Source: CAWBVG01 sp963792175
Lineage (GTDB): Bacteria > Acidobacteriota > Vicinamibacteria > Vicinamibacterales > CAVVIG01
Direction of reading: 5' to 3'
Length of the DNA stretch: 64,000 nt
Assembly: GCA_963792175.1 (NCBI GenBank)
Contig: CAWBVG010000005.1
Coordinates: forward strand, 1-64,000
The stretch's first letter is position 1. Each line of letters opens with the position of its first letter. Below, in pieces: positions 19,501 to 28,773 of the stretch. The position numbers and the translations under genes are program-made. Below the pieces are notes generated by a model, which was given only the letters and a program-made list of their open reading frames with translations, was not told the DNA's origin and ran no database searches.

Positions 19501-21478
19501 TTCTTATTGAGCTTCTGCTTCGCCGTCCGGATCTTGCGATCGATCTCCGCGCGATTGATGGAGTCGCCATCGCCGGCAAGCGCGCGAGTGAACGCCACGA
19601 TCGCCTCGTCCAGGCGTCCCAGCTTCATCAGCACATCGCCGTAGTGGTCCTGAATCACTGAATTGGTCTGCAGCTGTTCGGCGGCGCGGCGCAGGCTCGT
19701 CTCCGCGAGATCCAGCTTGTCCGCTTTGAAGTACGCCCAGCCGAGGCTGTCGAGGAACGACCCGTTCTCCGGCTCGAGTTGCAGCGCCTTCTTGACGAAG
19801 TTCACCGACTCGTCGAGACGCTCCCCTCGCTCGGCGAGCATGTAACCCGAGGTAGTTCAGCGCCGCGGCATTCTCGGGATCTCTCGAGAGAAGCTGCCGG
19901 AATGTCGCCTCGGATTCCGCGAATTTCTTCTGCTTGTCGAACGCCGCCCCCAGCTCGAAGGTGACGGCGGGATCGGACGGGAACTTGGCCTGCGCGTCCT
20001 GCAACAGCTTGATCGCCTGGGCGCCGCGATCGGCTTCGCCGTACGCCTGCGCCAGCGCGACGTACGCGGTGGGGTTGTCGGCGTGCTTCTTCAACGCCTC
20101 TTCGAGAATCGCCACGCCCTGCTCGGGCTTGCCCGAGTAGCGCAGCGCCCGGGCCTGGACGCGCAACAAGCGCAGATCGTCAGGATTGTCGGCGGCGGCG
20201 GCGCGCGCGGCTTCGACGGCGGCGCTGTACTTCTTGGCGGCGATGTTCGCCTCGACCAGATAGCCGGCGACGGCCGCATCCTTGGGCGACAGGCGACGCG
20301 CCTGCTCGAAGGTCGCGATCGATTTGTCGTATTGTCCGAGCTCCTGATAGGCGAACCCGAGATGGGGCAACAGGATCGTGACGTCGAAGGCCGGGCCGGG
20401 CGCTTTCGCAACCACCGGCGCGAGCGTGTCGATCACCGCCTGATACTGACGCCGCTCTTCGAGCGCTTCGGCCAGCGCGTAGTACCCGAAGGCGCTGCCG
20501 CTGTTCTGCGCGATCAACTTGCGCGCGCTCGCCTCCGCGCCGGCGGTGTCGCCGAGGCGTCGCTGCGCCTGCGACAGCAGGTACAACGAGCGCATGCCGA
20601 GCGCGTCTGGCGTACGCGAGGCGGCGGTCATTTCCGTCAGCACGTCGCGCGCCTTGGTCAGGTTCTGACGGCCGCCCGCGTTGAGCAGCGCGGACGCGTA
20701 GCGCGCCTTCAGCTCCGCATTACGCGAGCGCGGCAGCGCGCGCTCGTACGCGGCCGCCGCGTCGGACCAGCGCCGCTCGCGCTCGTAGAAGTCGGCCAGC
20801 GTCGGCAGCAGGCGCGGATCGTCGGCCGCATGCTCCTCGAACCAGACGATGGCGTCATTGGTCTTGCCAGCGCCCGAGGTACGCCTCCGCGAGCATCGCC
20901 GGACCGTCCTGCCAGCCGGGCTCCTGCGAGACGAGATCGGTGAGCATCGGAATCGCCTTGTCGTACTGCTCGCGCCGACACGTAGACGCGCGCCAGCGTC
21001 GCACGCACGTTGGGATCGCCCTGCGACATCGGCCGCTCGAGCGCCGCTTCCAAATGGCGAATCGCCTTTGCGAGGTTGTCGGACGACGCCCGGTCGGCAG
21101 TCGCGCCACGCGCCGCCGCCGCCGCGACCGCCCTCCGACGAGCGCAGCGTAGACGATGCCGAGCACACGGTTGGCTTCGCGATTGGCCGGCGCGACCTTC
21201 AGCGCCTGTTCGGCGGCGCCCATCGCTTCCTGCACTTTGCTCTGTCGCAGGTAGAGCGCGGCCAACTCCGCGGGAATGTCCGCCGCCTGCGGATCCAGTT
21301 CCATCGCGCGCTTGTAGGCCGCGATCGCGCCGTTCTCGTCTTCGCGCTCCTCGAGGTGATGCGCGAGCAGGAACTGCGCGTACGCTTCAGCCGCCTTCGA
21401 GATCGGCGGCCTGGTCTGCGCGGACGCGGCACACGGAAACGCGACGCTGCACGCGGCGACGAACACTGCGAACTTCAT
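19497..21478 (-). CDS. Exported TPR-repeat protein (about five frameshifts)
   Basis: The signal peptide MKFAVFVAACSVAFPCAASAQ is followed by many tetratricopeptide units, such as AIAAYKRAMELDPQAADIPAELAALY and AIATFEQARRLSPKDAAVAGYL, to the end at KIRTAKQKLNKK. The frame breaks near 21125, 21100, 20985, 20875 and 19850. The last three are clear single extra bases (for example CTC GGG TTA should be CTC GGT TAC). Length is 3n+2, fitting five insertions. It is probably a periplasmic scaffold; no partner can be named. Confidence 0.8.
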
Positions 21479-21526
21479 ACGATCAAATTGTTCCACAAAA
21501 GCCGGGAGGTGTCATATATTCCCCCC

Positions 21527-21697
21527 ATGCCGGTCGACCCGGAATTACTCGAGATTCTCGCCTGCCCCAACTGTAAGACACCGGTGACGCTCGTCAAGAA
21601 CGGCGCCGCGCTCAAGTGCGCGACGTGCAAACGTGTGTATCCGATCAAGGACGACATTCCGGTCATGCTCATCGACGAAGCCACGATCGAACCGTGA
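21527..21697 (+). CDS. Trm112-family small zinc protein (YcaR-like)
   Basis: The 56-residue protein reads MPVDPELLEILACPNCK, then LKCATCKRVYPIKDDIPVML, two CxxC pairs typical of the Trm112/UPF0434 family. GGGAGGT at 21504-21510 precedes the ATG. In bacteria these proteins often sit next to lipid A or LPS genes, and the heptosyltransferase follows directly. Confidence 0.88.
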   Translation: MPVDPELLEILACPNCKTPVTLVKNGAALKCATCKRVYPIKDDIPVMLIDEATIEP

Positions 21698-21746
21698 GCG
21701 ACGAGACTGTCAGAATTGGCAGCTGGGTTATCGGGTAGTCTGGTAA

Positions 21747-22806
21747 TTGCGAATACTGCTGGTTCGGCTGCGACAGATCGGCGACGTGGTTTTCACGACG
21801 CCAGCCATTCACGCGCTGCGCCGGCGGTTTCCTGACGCGCAGCTCTCCTATATCGTCGAACCCGCCGCCGCGCCGGTGGTCCTCCACAACCCCAACCTCA
21901 GCGACGTCATCGTCGCGCCGCGTGTGCGCGGGCTGCGCGGCGTGCTGGCCGACGTCGCGCTCGGACGCCGGCTCAAGGCGGCGCAATACGACGTCGCCAT
22001 CGACTTTCATGGAGGCCCGCGCGCGTCCCTGCTGACGTGGCTGAGCGGCGCCCCGGTACGGATCGGCTACGAGATTGCCGGCCGCGGCTGGATGTACACA
22101 CGCCGCATCGCGCGTCCGCGCGAGCTGCGCCGGCGGCATTCGGTCGAAAACCAATGGGACTTACTCGATTCGCTCGACATCGCGCCTCCGACGCGTGCGA
22201 TCGATCCGGTCGAGATGCCCGCCGACGCGCGCCACGACCGCGGCAGTCGAGGCGCGGCTCCGCCAATGCGGCGTGTGTCTGGACGATCCGATCGTGGTCG
22301 TCCACGTCAGCGCCGGCAATCCGTTCAGGCGGTGGCCGATCGAACACTTCGTCGCGCTCATCGCGAAGCTGGCGGGCGACGACCCGAAGCGCCGCTTCGT
22401 GGTCACGTCAGGCCCCTCGGAAGGGGATGCCGCGGCACGTGTCATCGCCAACTCGCGGTCCGCCGTGGGAGAGGACGCGGCAGCGCGCATCGTTTCGTGT
22501 GGCGAGTTTTCGTTGGCCGAGCTCCGCGGGCTCTTCGATCGTGCCGCCCTCTACATTGGCGGCGACAGCGGTCCCCTGCACATCGCCGCCACGACCCGCG
22601 TGCCCATCGTCGGCTTGTACGGGCCGACGCTGCCGGTGCGTTCCGCGCCCTGGCGTAGTGACCGCTACCCGACGGAGTCGGTCGATGTCGGCGAGTTGCC
22701 CTGCCGGCCGTGCGACCAGCGGGTCTGCGCCCCTGGCGATTTCCGGTGCCTGACGCGGATTCAGCCCGAACAGGTGCTCGAGGCCTGCCTTCGCGTGCTT
22801 CGCTGA
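21747..22806 (+). CDS. waaF: Heptosyltransferase (GT9) for LPS core (one frameshift)
   Basis: A GT9 glycosyltransferase. The N-terminal domain reads RILLVRLRQIGDVVFTTPAIHALR, and the C-terminal domain has VVVHVSAGNPFRRWP, GGDSGPLHIAA and LYGPTLPVRSAPW. An extra base near 22228 (GCG CGC CAC) breaks the frame. Length 1060 is 3n+1. The start is TTG at 21747. The gene symbol is by family only; WaaC/WaaQ-type specificity cannot be excluded. An O-antigen-ligase-like gene follows. Confidence 0.82.
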
Positions 22807-22890
22807 CGGGCCAGGGGCTCGGGGCAAGCTGTAATACCGGTTGGCCACACGACAGCTCGCCACGAGTCCCGAGCCCTGACCGCGATCACG
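22807..22890. repeat. GGGGCTCGGGG / CGAGTCCCGAGCCC array
   Basis: CAGGGGCTCGGGGCAAGCTG faces CAGCTCGCCACGAGTCCCGA, forming an imperfect hairpin between the heptosyltransferase and the polymerase/ligase gene. Confidence 0.6.
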
Positions 22891-22905
22891 GATTAAGATG
22901 ACACT

Positions 22906-24096
22906 GTGACCAACGCCATCGCCCTCGACGCCCGGGAGCCGCTGCGGGCCGAGCCGCTCGAAACGGCGGGCCTGGCTGCGATGATCGGCGTGGCCGGTGC
23001 GCTGCAGTTCTCGATCGCGGCCGCACAGATTCTGTTGGCCATCGGTCTTGCGTGCTGGCTCCTGCTGCTCGTCGTGCGCCGCGAGCGCTTTGCCGCGCCG
23101 CACTTCTTCTGGCCGCTTCTCGCATACGGGGGCCTCACGCTGGTGTCGGCGTTGCTGTCGACCGATGTGCGTGCCAGCCTCATCGACTGCAAGCAGCTCG
23201 TGCTCTTTTTGATCGTCCCCGCCACCTACCGGTTCGTCAGCCGGTCCCGCGCGCCGATGCTGATGACCGTCATCCTGACCTGTGCGGCGGTGAGCGCCGC
23301 CTACGGCATCGTGCAGTACGGCATCCTGCACTACGACTTCCTGGGACACCGGCCGCAGGGAACGCTCGGCCACTACATGACGTACTCGGGACTCCTGATG
23401 CTCGTGATCGCGATTGCGATCGCGCGCGTGCTGTTCGGGCGCGGCGAACGGACGTGGGCGGCGCTCGTCATTCCGGCCCTGACGGTGGCGGTGTTACTGA
23501 CTTTCTCGCGGAGCGCAACCGTCGGCATGTGCCTGGCGGCCGCGCTGCTGTTTTCGCTGAAGGACTTCCGCCTGTTTGCGATCGCGCCGATCGCCGCGGC
23601 CATCTTCTTTGCGCTCGCCCCTGGCCAGATTACCCAGCGCTTCGTCTCGATGTTCGACACCAAAGATCCCACACGGCGCGACCGGGTGGCGATGCTGTGG
23701 GAAGGCGAGCGGATGATCGTGGCCAACCCCTTGACGGGCGTCGGCCCCAACATGGTGGAACGGCGTTACGCCGAGTACCGCGGTCCGGACGCCGTCAACG
23801 AGGTGAACCCGCACCTGCACAACGTGCCGATCCAGATCGCTGCCGAGCGCGGTCTGCCCGCCCTTGCCGTCTGGCTCTGGTTCATCGTCACGCTGTTGCG
23901 CGACACCTGGCGCCGGTTCACGGATGGCACGGATCGTTTCCTTCCCGCCGCGGCGCTCGCCGCGACGACGGCAATGCTGACCGCCGGGCTCTTCGAGTAC
24001 AACTTCGGCGACTCGGAGTTCCTGATGCTGTTCCTGATCATCGTCACGCTGCCGTTCACGGTGGAGCGAGCGGCCAGCCAGAAGTCGGAAGTCTGA
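22906..24096 (+). CDS. O-antigen ligase/polymerase family membrane protein
   Basis: The 396-residue protein has about ten hydrophobic segments and a large periplasmic loop containing RDRVAMLWEGERMIVANPLTGVGPNM and NPHLHNVPIQIAAERGLPAL, the H-rich motif of the Wzy_C (WaaL/Wzy) family. The start is GTG at 22906. Together with the upstream GT9 it points to lipopolysaccharide assembly. Ligase and polymerase roles cannot be told apart from sequence. Confidence 0.85.
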   Translation: MTNAIALDAREPLRAEPLETAGLAAMIGVAGALQFSIAAAQILLAIGLACWLLLLVVRRERFAAPHFFWPLLAYGGLTLVSALLSTDVRASLIDCKQLVLFLIVPATYRFVSRSRAPMLMTVILTCAAVSAAYGIVQYGILHYDFLGHRPQGTLGHYMTYSGLLMLVIAIAIARVLFGRGERTWAALVIPALTVAVLLTFSRSATVGMCLAAALLFSLKDFRLFAIAPIAAAIFFALAPGQITQRFVSMFDTKDPTRRDRVAMLWEGERMIVANPLTGVGPNMVERRYAEYRGPDAVNEVNPHLHNVPIQIAAERGLPALAVWLWFIVTLLRDTWRRFTDGTDRFLPAAALAATTAMLTAGLFEYNFGDSEFLMLFLIIVTLPFTVERAASQKSEV

Positions 24097-24114
24097 CGTC
24101 TGAAGCACGCAACG

Positions 24115-24211
24115 GATTATCACGAAGAACGAAGGGCCCGAAGGTCACGAAGATCGTTTAGGCTAGAAAATGATATTCGTGTTCTTCGGCTCTTCGTGTC
24201 TTCGTGATAAA
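24115..24211. repeat. TCACGAAG / CTTCGTGA hairpin array
   Basis: TTATCACGAAG (24117-24127) and CTTCGTGATAA (24200-24210) are exact inverted ends. Between them CGAAGG and TTCTTCGGC words repeat on each arm. It lies between convergent genes (the polymerase gene and purH) and may act as a bidirectional terminator. The same class occurs at 40610-40706. Confidence 0.75.
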
Positions 24212-24223
24212 CCGTGCCCAGTC

Positions 24224-25843
24224 TTAGTGCCGGAAATGCCGTCTGCCGGTCACTACCATCGCCATCCCGTGTTCATCCGCCGCGGCGATGACCTCCGCGT
24301 CGCGGACCGACCCGCCTGGCTGAATCACCGCGGTCGCCCCGGCCCTGGCGACGGCATCGAGGCCGTCGCGGAAGGGGAAGAACGCGTCTGACGCCGCGAC
24401 CGATCCGGTCAGCGATCGGCCGGCGGCCTGCGCCTTCATCAGCGCGACGTTGACCGCGTCCACGCGACTCATTTGACCGGCGCCAATCGCCAGCGTGCGC
24501 CGCGACTCGGTGAAGATGACCGTGTTCGATTTGACGTGCGCGCACACGCGCCACGCAAAGCGGAGCGCTTCCCATTCGTCCGCAGTCGGCGTCCGCTTCG
24601 AGACGACCCGCAAGCCGTCCGGCAGCGATCCCGCCGCCCACGGCCGATGGGCCTCTGACACGACATCGCGCTCCTGAATCAGCATGGCGCCAAGAATCGA
24701 ACGCATGTCGCCGACGGTGGTCACGGCGTCGAAGCCGGCGATGACGACGCGCATGTTGGCTTTCCTGGCCAGGATGCCACGCGCGCCCTCGTCCACGCCC
24801 GGAGCGATCACGGCCTCGATGAATGTCGAGACGATCGCTTCGGCCGTCGCGACGTCAATCGGTCTGTTCAAGGCGACGATTCCGCCGAACGCCGCCAGAC
24901 TGTCTGCCTCGCGCGCGCGGACGTAGGCGTCCGCCGGTGACTCGCCGATCGCCACACCACACGGGTTCGTGTGTTTGACGACGACAGCGGCGGGCTCCGG
25001 AAATTCCATCGCGATGCGGGCCGCCGCGTCGAGATCGAGGAGATTCGTAAACGAGAGCTCCTTGCCCTGCACGACGTCCACCGCGCTGAAGCCGGAGCCG
25101 CCGGATCGCGTTCCATACCACGCCGCTTTTTGATGCGGGTTTTCCCCGTATCGCAGATCTCTCAGCTTTTCGACAGTGAGACTCACCCGATCGGCGAGGT
25201 CGATGGTTGGCCTGAAGTGGCTTTCGTCGGGGCTGTTCGCTCGTTCCACCCGATCGCCGTCCACGTTCGTCTGCAGCAGCGTCGTCGCGATCGTCGTGTC
25301 GTATTCGGCCGTGTGCGCAAACGCCTTCAGCATCAATTCGAACCGGAACGCCAGGTCCGGCGTTCGATCGAGCGCGGCCAGGAGCCGCGGGTAATCGGCC
25401 GGGTCGACGACGACGAGGACGCCGCGGAAATTCTTGGCGGCCGCACGTACGAGCGAAGGCCCGCCAATGTCGATCTCCTCGACCAGCGCCTCGAAAGGGG
25501 TCGCCGGATTCGCGGCGGCCTTGCGAAACGGATACAGGTTGACGGCGACGACGTCGACGAGGCCGATGCGGTGGCGCGCGAGCGCCTCGAGATCGTCGGG
25601 ACGATCGCGCCGCGCGAGGATGCCGCCGTGCAACGCCGGATGCAGCGTCTTCACCCGGCCATCCATCATTTCAGGGAAGCCGGTGATGTCGGAGACGTTG
25701 GTCACCGCGAGACCGGCGTCGGCGAGCGTGCGCGCCGTACCGCCCGTGGACACCAGTTCGAATCCGCGGGCGGCGAGGCCGCGCCCCAAATCTACGATCC
25801 CTGTCTTGTCCGAAACACTCAGCAAAGCTCTTGGCATAATCAA
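24224..25843 (-). CDS. purH: Bifunctional AICAR transformylase/IMP cyclohydrolase
   Basis: The intact 539-residue PurH performs the last two steps of IMP synthesis. The MGS-like cyclohydrolase domain comes first (RALLSVSDKTGIVDLGRGLAARGFELVSTGGTAR), followed by the AICARFT domain with LRYGENPHQKAAWY, VVKHTNPCGVAIG and SDAFFPFRDGLD. The start may be 25843 or the ATG two codons in. It is divergent from cspA. Confidence 0.98.
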   Translation of the reverse strand: MIMPRALLSVSDKTGIVDLGRGLAARGFELVSTGGTARTLADAGLAVTNVSDITGFPEMMDGRVKTLHPALHGGILARRDRPDDLEALARHRIGLVDVVAVNLYPFRKAAANPATPFEALVEEIDIGGPSLVRAAAKNFRGVLVVVDPADYPRLLAALDRTPDLAFRFELMLKAFAHTAEYDTTIATTLLQTNVDGDRVERANSPDESHFRPTIDLADRVSLTVEKLRDLRYGENPHQKAAWYGTRSGGSGFSAVDVVQGKELSFTNLLDLDAAARIAMEFPEPAAVVVKHTNPCGVAIGESPADAYVRAREADSLAAFGGIVALNRPIDVATAEAIVSTFIEAVIAPGVDEGARGILARKANMRVVIAGFDAVTTVGDMRSILGAMLIQERDVVSEAHRPWAAGSLPDGLRVVSKRTPTADEWEALRFAWRVCAHVKSNTVIFTESRRTLAIGAGQMSRVDAVNVALMKAQAAGRSLTGSVAASDAFFPFRDGLDAVARAGATAVIQPGGSVRDAEVIAAADEHGMAMVVTGRRHFRH

Positions 25844-25900
25844 CGAAGTCCAGTATCATCGGTGTCGACGCCGGGCGGGCCTGGCGCCGTAAGGGAAAGG

Positions 25901-25928
25901 GCCGCACAGACTGCGGCTCTTTTTTTTG
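25901..25928 (+). terminator. Rho-independent hairpin upstream of the cold-shock gene
   Basis: GCCGCA (25901-25906) pairs with TGCGGC (25912-25917) over a CAGAC loop, followed by TC and eight T. It reads on the plus strand, between the purH start and the cspA ATG. No plus-strand gene ends here, so it may be a leader attenuator of the cold-shock gene or the end of a small RNA. Confidence 0.7.
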
Positions 25929-25983
25929 CCCCTTATATTGTTCAACGACGCGTTTTGCGTCACAGCAAGCAGGAAGAAGAACG

Positions 25984-26187
25984 ATGCGTATCACAGGCAA
26001 GGTCAAATGGTTCAACAACGCCAAAGGTTACGGGTTCATCGAGCGCGACGGAGGCAGTGACGTCTTCGTCCACTACTCGGCCATTCAGGGCGACGGCTTC
26101 CGGTCGCTCGAGGAAGGTCAGGCGGTGGAATTCGAGATCGTTGACGGCCCCAAAGGCCCGCAGGCCGGAAACGTCACGAAGATCTAG
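25984..26187 (+). CDS. csp: Cold-shock protein (CspA family)
   Basis: The 67-residue single cold-shock domain has RNP1 KGYGFIE and RNP2 DVFVHYSAI. It opens MRITGKVKWFNNAKGYGF and is preceded by GGAAGAAGAACG. It acts as a nucleic-acid chaperone. The hairpin at 25901-25928 lies in its leader region. Confidence 0.96.
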   Translation: MRITGKVKWFNNAKGYGFIERDGGSDVFVHYSAIQGDGFRSLEEGQAVEFEIVDGPKGPQAGNVTKI

Positions 26188-26196
26188 TCCCTCGAC

Positions 26197-26226
26197 ATGG
26201 CTGGTGGCCCCGCGGCCGCCAGCCAT
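26197..26226 (+). terminator. Hairpin after the cold-shock gene
   Basis: ATGGCTGGTGGC (26197-26208) pairs with GCCGCCAGCCAT (26215-26226) over a 6-nt loop, ten bases past the csp stop. There is no T-run, so termination is likely but not certain. Confidence 0.5.
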
Positions 26227-26236
26227 TAACCCCATC

Positions 26237-26302
26237 TCGGTCAGCCCCCCAAGTCCCCAGTCCCTACTTAGGTAACCGACAGCTAGCCCCTAGCCCCGAC
26301 AG
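26237..26302. repeat. AGTCCCC / GGGG-complement words
   Basis: CAGCCCCCCAAGTCCCCAGT and CAGCTAGCCCCTAGCCCC are tandem 7-nt words between convergent genes. It is the same class as 16526-16590. Confidence 0.55.
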
Positions 26303-26304
26303 AT

Positions 26305-26883
26305 TTACTCCTTCACGCCCTTGAGCGCACGCGCGGTCAGATTGACCTTGCCGTCTTTGACGGCGACGCGAAACGCGACTTCAGGACTGCCGGTCTCGCG
26401 CAGCTTCTTCACCTGGTTCTTCACCAGTTCGGCGAACTTGTGGAACGGCACGGCCTGCTCCCCAACCTCGCGTCTCGCTTCGGTCAGCGATTCGTAGAGC
26501 TCCGTCAGCTTTTCGACCTCGCGCACCGGATCGCGGAACGCCGCGACGTGGAGAATGCGATCCTCGGGCCGCTTCGGCTCCGCCGCCGCCGTCGGGCGCT
26601 TCTGCGCGAACGGTCCCGGCCGGCCTTCTTCGCGGGCGCGCATCCCGCGATCCCAGAGGTCGATGAACGTCTGGTAGCGCGATTGGAGCGTGCTGAAGCG
26701 AAAGCGATCGCCGGTGTTCGGGATGTAGGCGCGATCGTACTGCGTGACCATCGCTTCGACGCGCGCCCGGGTTTCCCAGGGCGGCTTGGGCAACCGTCCG
26801 GAGAAAAACATGTTGTATTCGGCTTCGAGCTGCTTCAACTCGACCTCGAGGCGCTGAAGATCCTTGTCGATGGACGGAGGCAC
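26305..26883 (-). CDS. Conserved coiled-coil protein of unknown function
   Basis: About 192 residues starting from GTG at 26883, 6 nt after the upstream stop (PPSIDKDLQRLEVELKQLEAEYNMFFSGRLPKPPW split by position). The first 35 residues look like a coiled coil. Conserved-looking stretches are FFSGRLPKPPW and YIPNTGDRFRFSTLQSRYQT. It resembles a myxobacterial-type family (MXAN_5187 C-terminal-like) from memory only. It is paired with the next gene, just upstream of divergent selA. Confidence 0.6.
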   Translation of the reverse strand: MPPSIDKDLQRLEVELKQLEAEYNMFFSGRLPKPPWETRARVEAMVTQYDRAYIPNTGDRFRFSTLQSRYQTFIDLWDRGMRAREEGRPGPFAQKRPTAAAEPKRPEDRILHVAAFRDPVREVEKLTELYESLTEARREVGEQAVPFHKFAELVKNQVKKLRETGSPEVAFRVAVKDGKVNLTARALKGVKE

Positions 26884-26888
26884 GGGCG

Positions 26889-27326
26889 CTACCGGGGAAT
26901 GAGGAACCAGACGAGCGGCAGCCACAGCTCGCGGGCGTACGGGACCGGTCGATCGTCCACCAGGACTTCGGTCGCGTCCGAGGCACCGACCATTTCGAAC
27001 AGCTCTCGCAAACGGGCGGCATCGGTGGTCCAGAATCGCGCGCGGTAGCGCCGCGCGGCGCCCGTCCCGATCTCGCGGAACTCGGCTGACGCACGCGCGA
27101 GCTCGAGCGCGGCCGGGAAGTTGGGCGTGTCCAGATGGGCAAACACGAGCGTGATCGAGAACGGACGTGGCCGCGCGCCGAACAGCGCCTCCTGCAGGTC
27201 CGGATCGAGCGCGGCGAGCTCCTCGTCGGTCGGCTGCTCCGGCAGATCCGCGTACGGCCAGAAGCGCTCCAGCGGCCGATGCTTCGGGGGATCGGATGAC
27301 ACGGGATCGATGACATAGTATTGCAT
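26889..27326 (-). CDS. Hypothetical protein
   Basis: 145 residues from the ATG at 27326 (MQYYVIDPVSSDPPKHRP). No signal peptide or membrane segment is seen, and I do not recognise the family. It starts 48 nt from divergent selA and its stop lies 6 nt before the GTG of the following coiled-coil gene, so the two look co-translated. Confidence 0.6.
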   Translation of the reverse strand: MQYYVIDPVSSDPPKHRPLERFWPYADLPEQPTDEELAALDPDLQEALFGARPRPFSITLVFAHLDTPNFPAALELARASAEFREIGTGAARRYRARFWTTDAARLRELFEMVGASDATEVLVDDRPVPYARELWLPLVWFLIPR

Positions 27327-27374
27327 CCTTCGGCTTGGCTCAGGATCCCCTGCTGCCGTTTTCGCGATCTTGCA

Positions 27375-28765
27375 ATGCCTGACTTCAGTGTCATCCCGTC
27401 GATCGAGCAGTTGAGGCAGCGGCCTGCGATCCGCGCGCTCGAGGCGCGGTTCGGCGCCGAGGCCACTGTCGGCGCGCTGCGGGCGGCGGCGGCCGAGGCA
27501 CGCCGCGCGCTTGCGAGCGGCGCCGGCGCGGAGGTCGTGGGAAGCATCGAGCAGGCGGCCGCGACCCAGCTGGCCGCTGCGTTCCGTCCATCGCTCGCCC
27601 CCGTCATCAACGCGACCGGCGTCGTCATTCACACGAATCTCGGACGCGCCCCCCTCGCGGCAGTGGCCATCGAGCGGGTCGCCGACGTGGCGCGCGGCTA
27701 CTCGTCACTCGAGTACGACGTCGATCGCGGCGCCCGTGGCCGTCGTGACGTCCACGCCGAAGGGCTGATCTGCCGGTTGACCGGCGCCGAGGCGGCGGTC
27801 GTGGTCAACAACAACGCGGCGGCGACGATGATCGTGCTGGCGGCGCTCGCGGCCGGGCGGGAGGTCATCGTGTCCCGCGGCGAGCTGGTCGAAATCGGCG
27901 GCGGCTTCCGCGTGCCTGACGTGATGGCGCAGTCGGGGGCGACGCTGCGCGAGGTCGGGACGACGAACAAAACCCGGGCCGCTGACTACGCGGCCGCGAT
28001 CACTGAAAGAACTGCACTCATCCTGCGCGTCCACCCGTCCAATTTCACGATCGAGGGCTTCACCGAACGACCCGACCTCGCGGAGCTCGTCGCGATTGGC
28101 AAAAAGTTCAACATCCCGGTCGCCGAGGATCTCGGATCCGGCAACGTGTCCGGCCCGATCCCGGCACCGGATCCCGGCATCCGATCCGGGTCGACACGTA
28201 TCCGACCCCACGGTCCGCGGCGACGATCGCGGCGGGCGTGGACGTGTGCTGCTTCAGCGGCGACAAGCTCCTCGGCGGACCGCAGGCCGGGATCATTGTC
28301 GGCCGTCGCGCGCAGATCGACCGCATTCGCAAACACCCGCTGATGCGCGCGCTGCGCGTGGACAAGATGACATACGCAGCGCTCGAGGCCACGCTGGCGG
28401 AATACGTCGCCGGCCGCGCCCAGACGACGGTGCCGGTGCAGCGCATGCTGACCATGAGCGCGGCCGAAATCCGCGCGCGCGCCGACGCGGTTGCCAACGC
28501 CATCCGCGGCAACCACGGCTGGCGCGCCGACGTGGTGAAGGGCGCCTCCGCCATCGGCGGCGGCAGCGCGCCAGGCGTGGAGCTGCCAACGTGGCTGGTC
28601 GCGATCGAAAAAGCCGGAACGACTCCAGACGGCTTGGAGGCGGCGCTGCGCCGTCAGACGCCGCCGATCATCGCGCGCATCGAGCGCGACCGCGTGCTGC
28701 TCGATCTCCGGACCGTACTGCCAGAACAGGATTCCGCGCTCCTGGCCTGTATCGCCCGCCTATAA
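27375..28765 (+). CDS. selA: L-seryl-tRNA(Sec) selenium transferase (two frameshifts)
   Basis: SelA turns Ser-tRNA(Sec) into Sec-tRNA(Sec). The N-domain (IPSIEQLRQRPAIRAL), VINATGVVIHTNLGRAPL, VVVNNNAAATMI and the PLP lysine in FSGDKLLGGPQAG are clear. Between EDLGSGN and DVCCFSGDK the frame shifts by +1 twice (near 28199 and 28221). Removing one base at the second site restores DPTVRATIAAGVDVCC. Length 1391 is 3n+2. It is relevant to the selenocysteine codon in the formate dehydrogenase at 57476. No selB, selD or tRNA-Sec lies alongside. Confidence 0.92.
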
Positions 28766-28773
28766 TCGGCCGC

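Noticed and set aside
25844..25983. Purine or ZTP-type riboswitch in front of purH
   Set aside because: The minus-strand leader is short and I could not match the conserved ZTP core. The only strong structure reads as a terminator on the plus strand.
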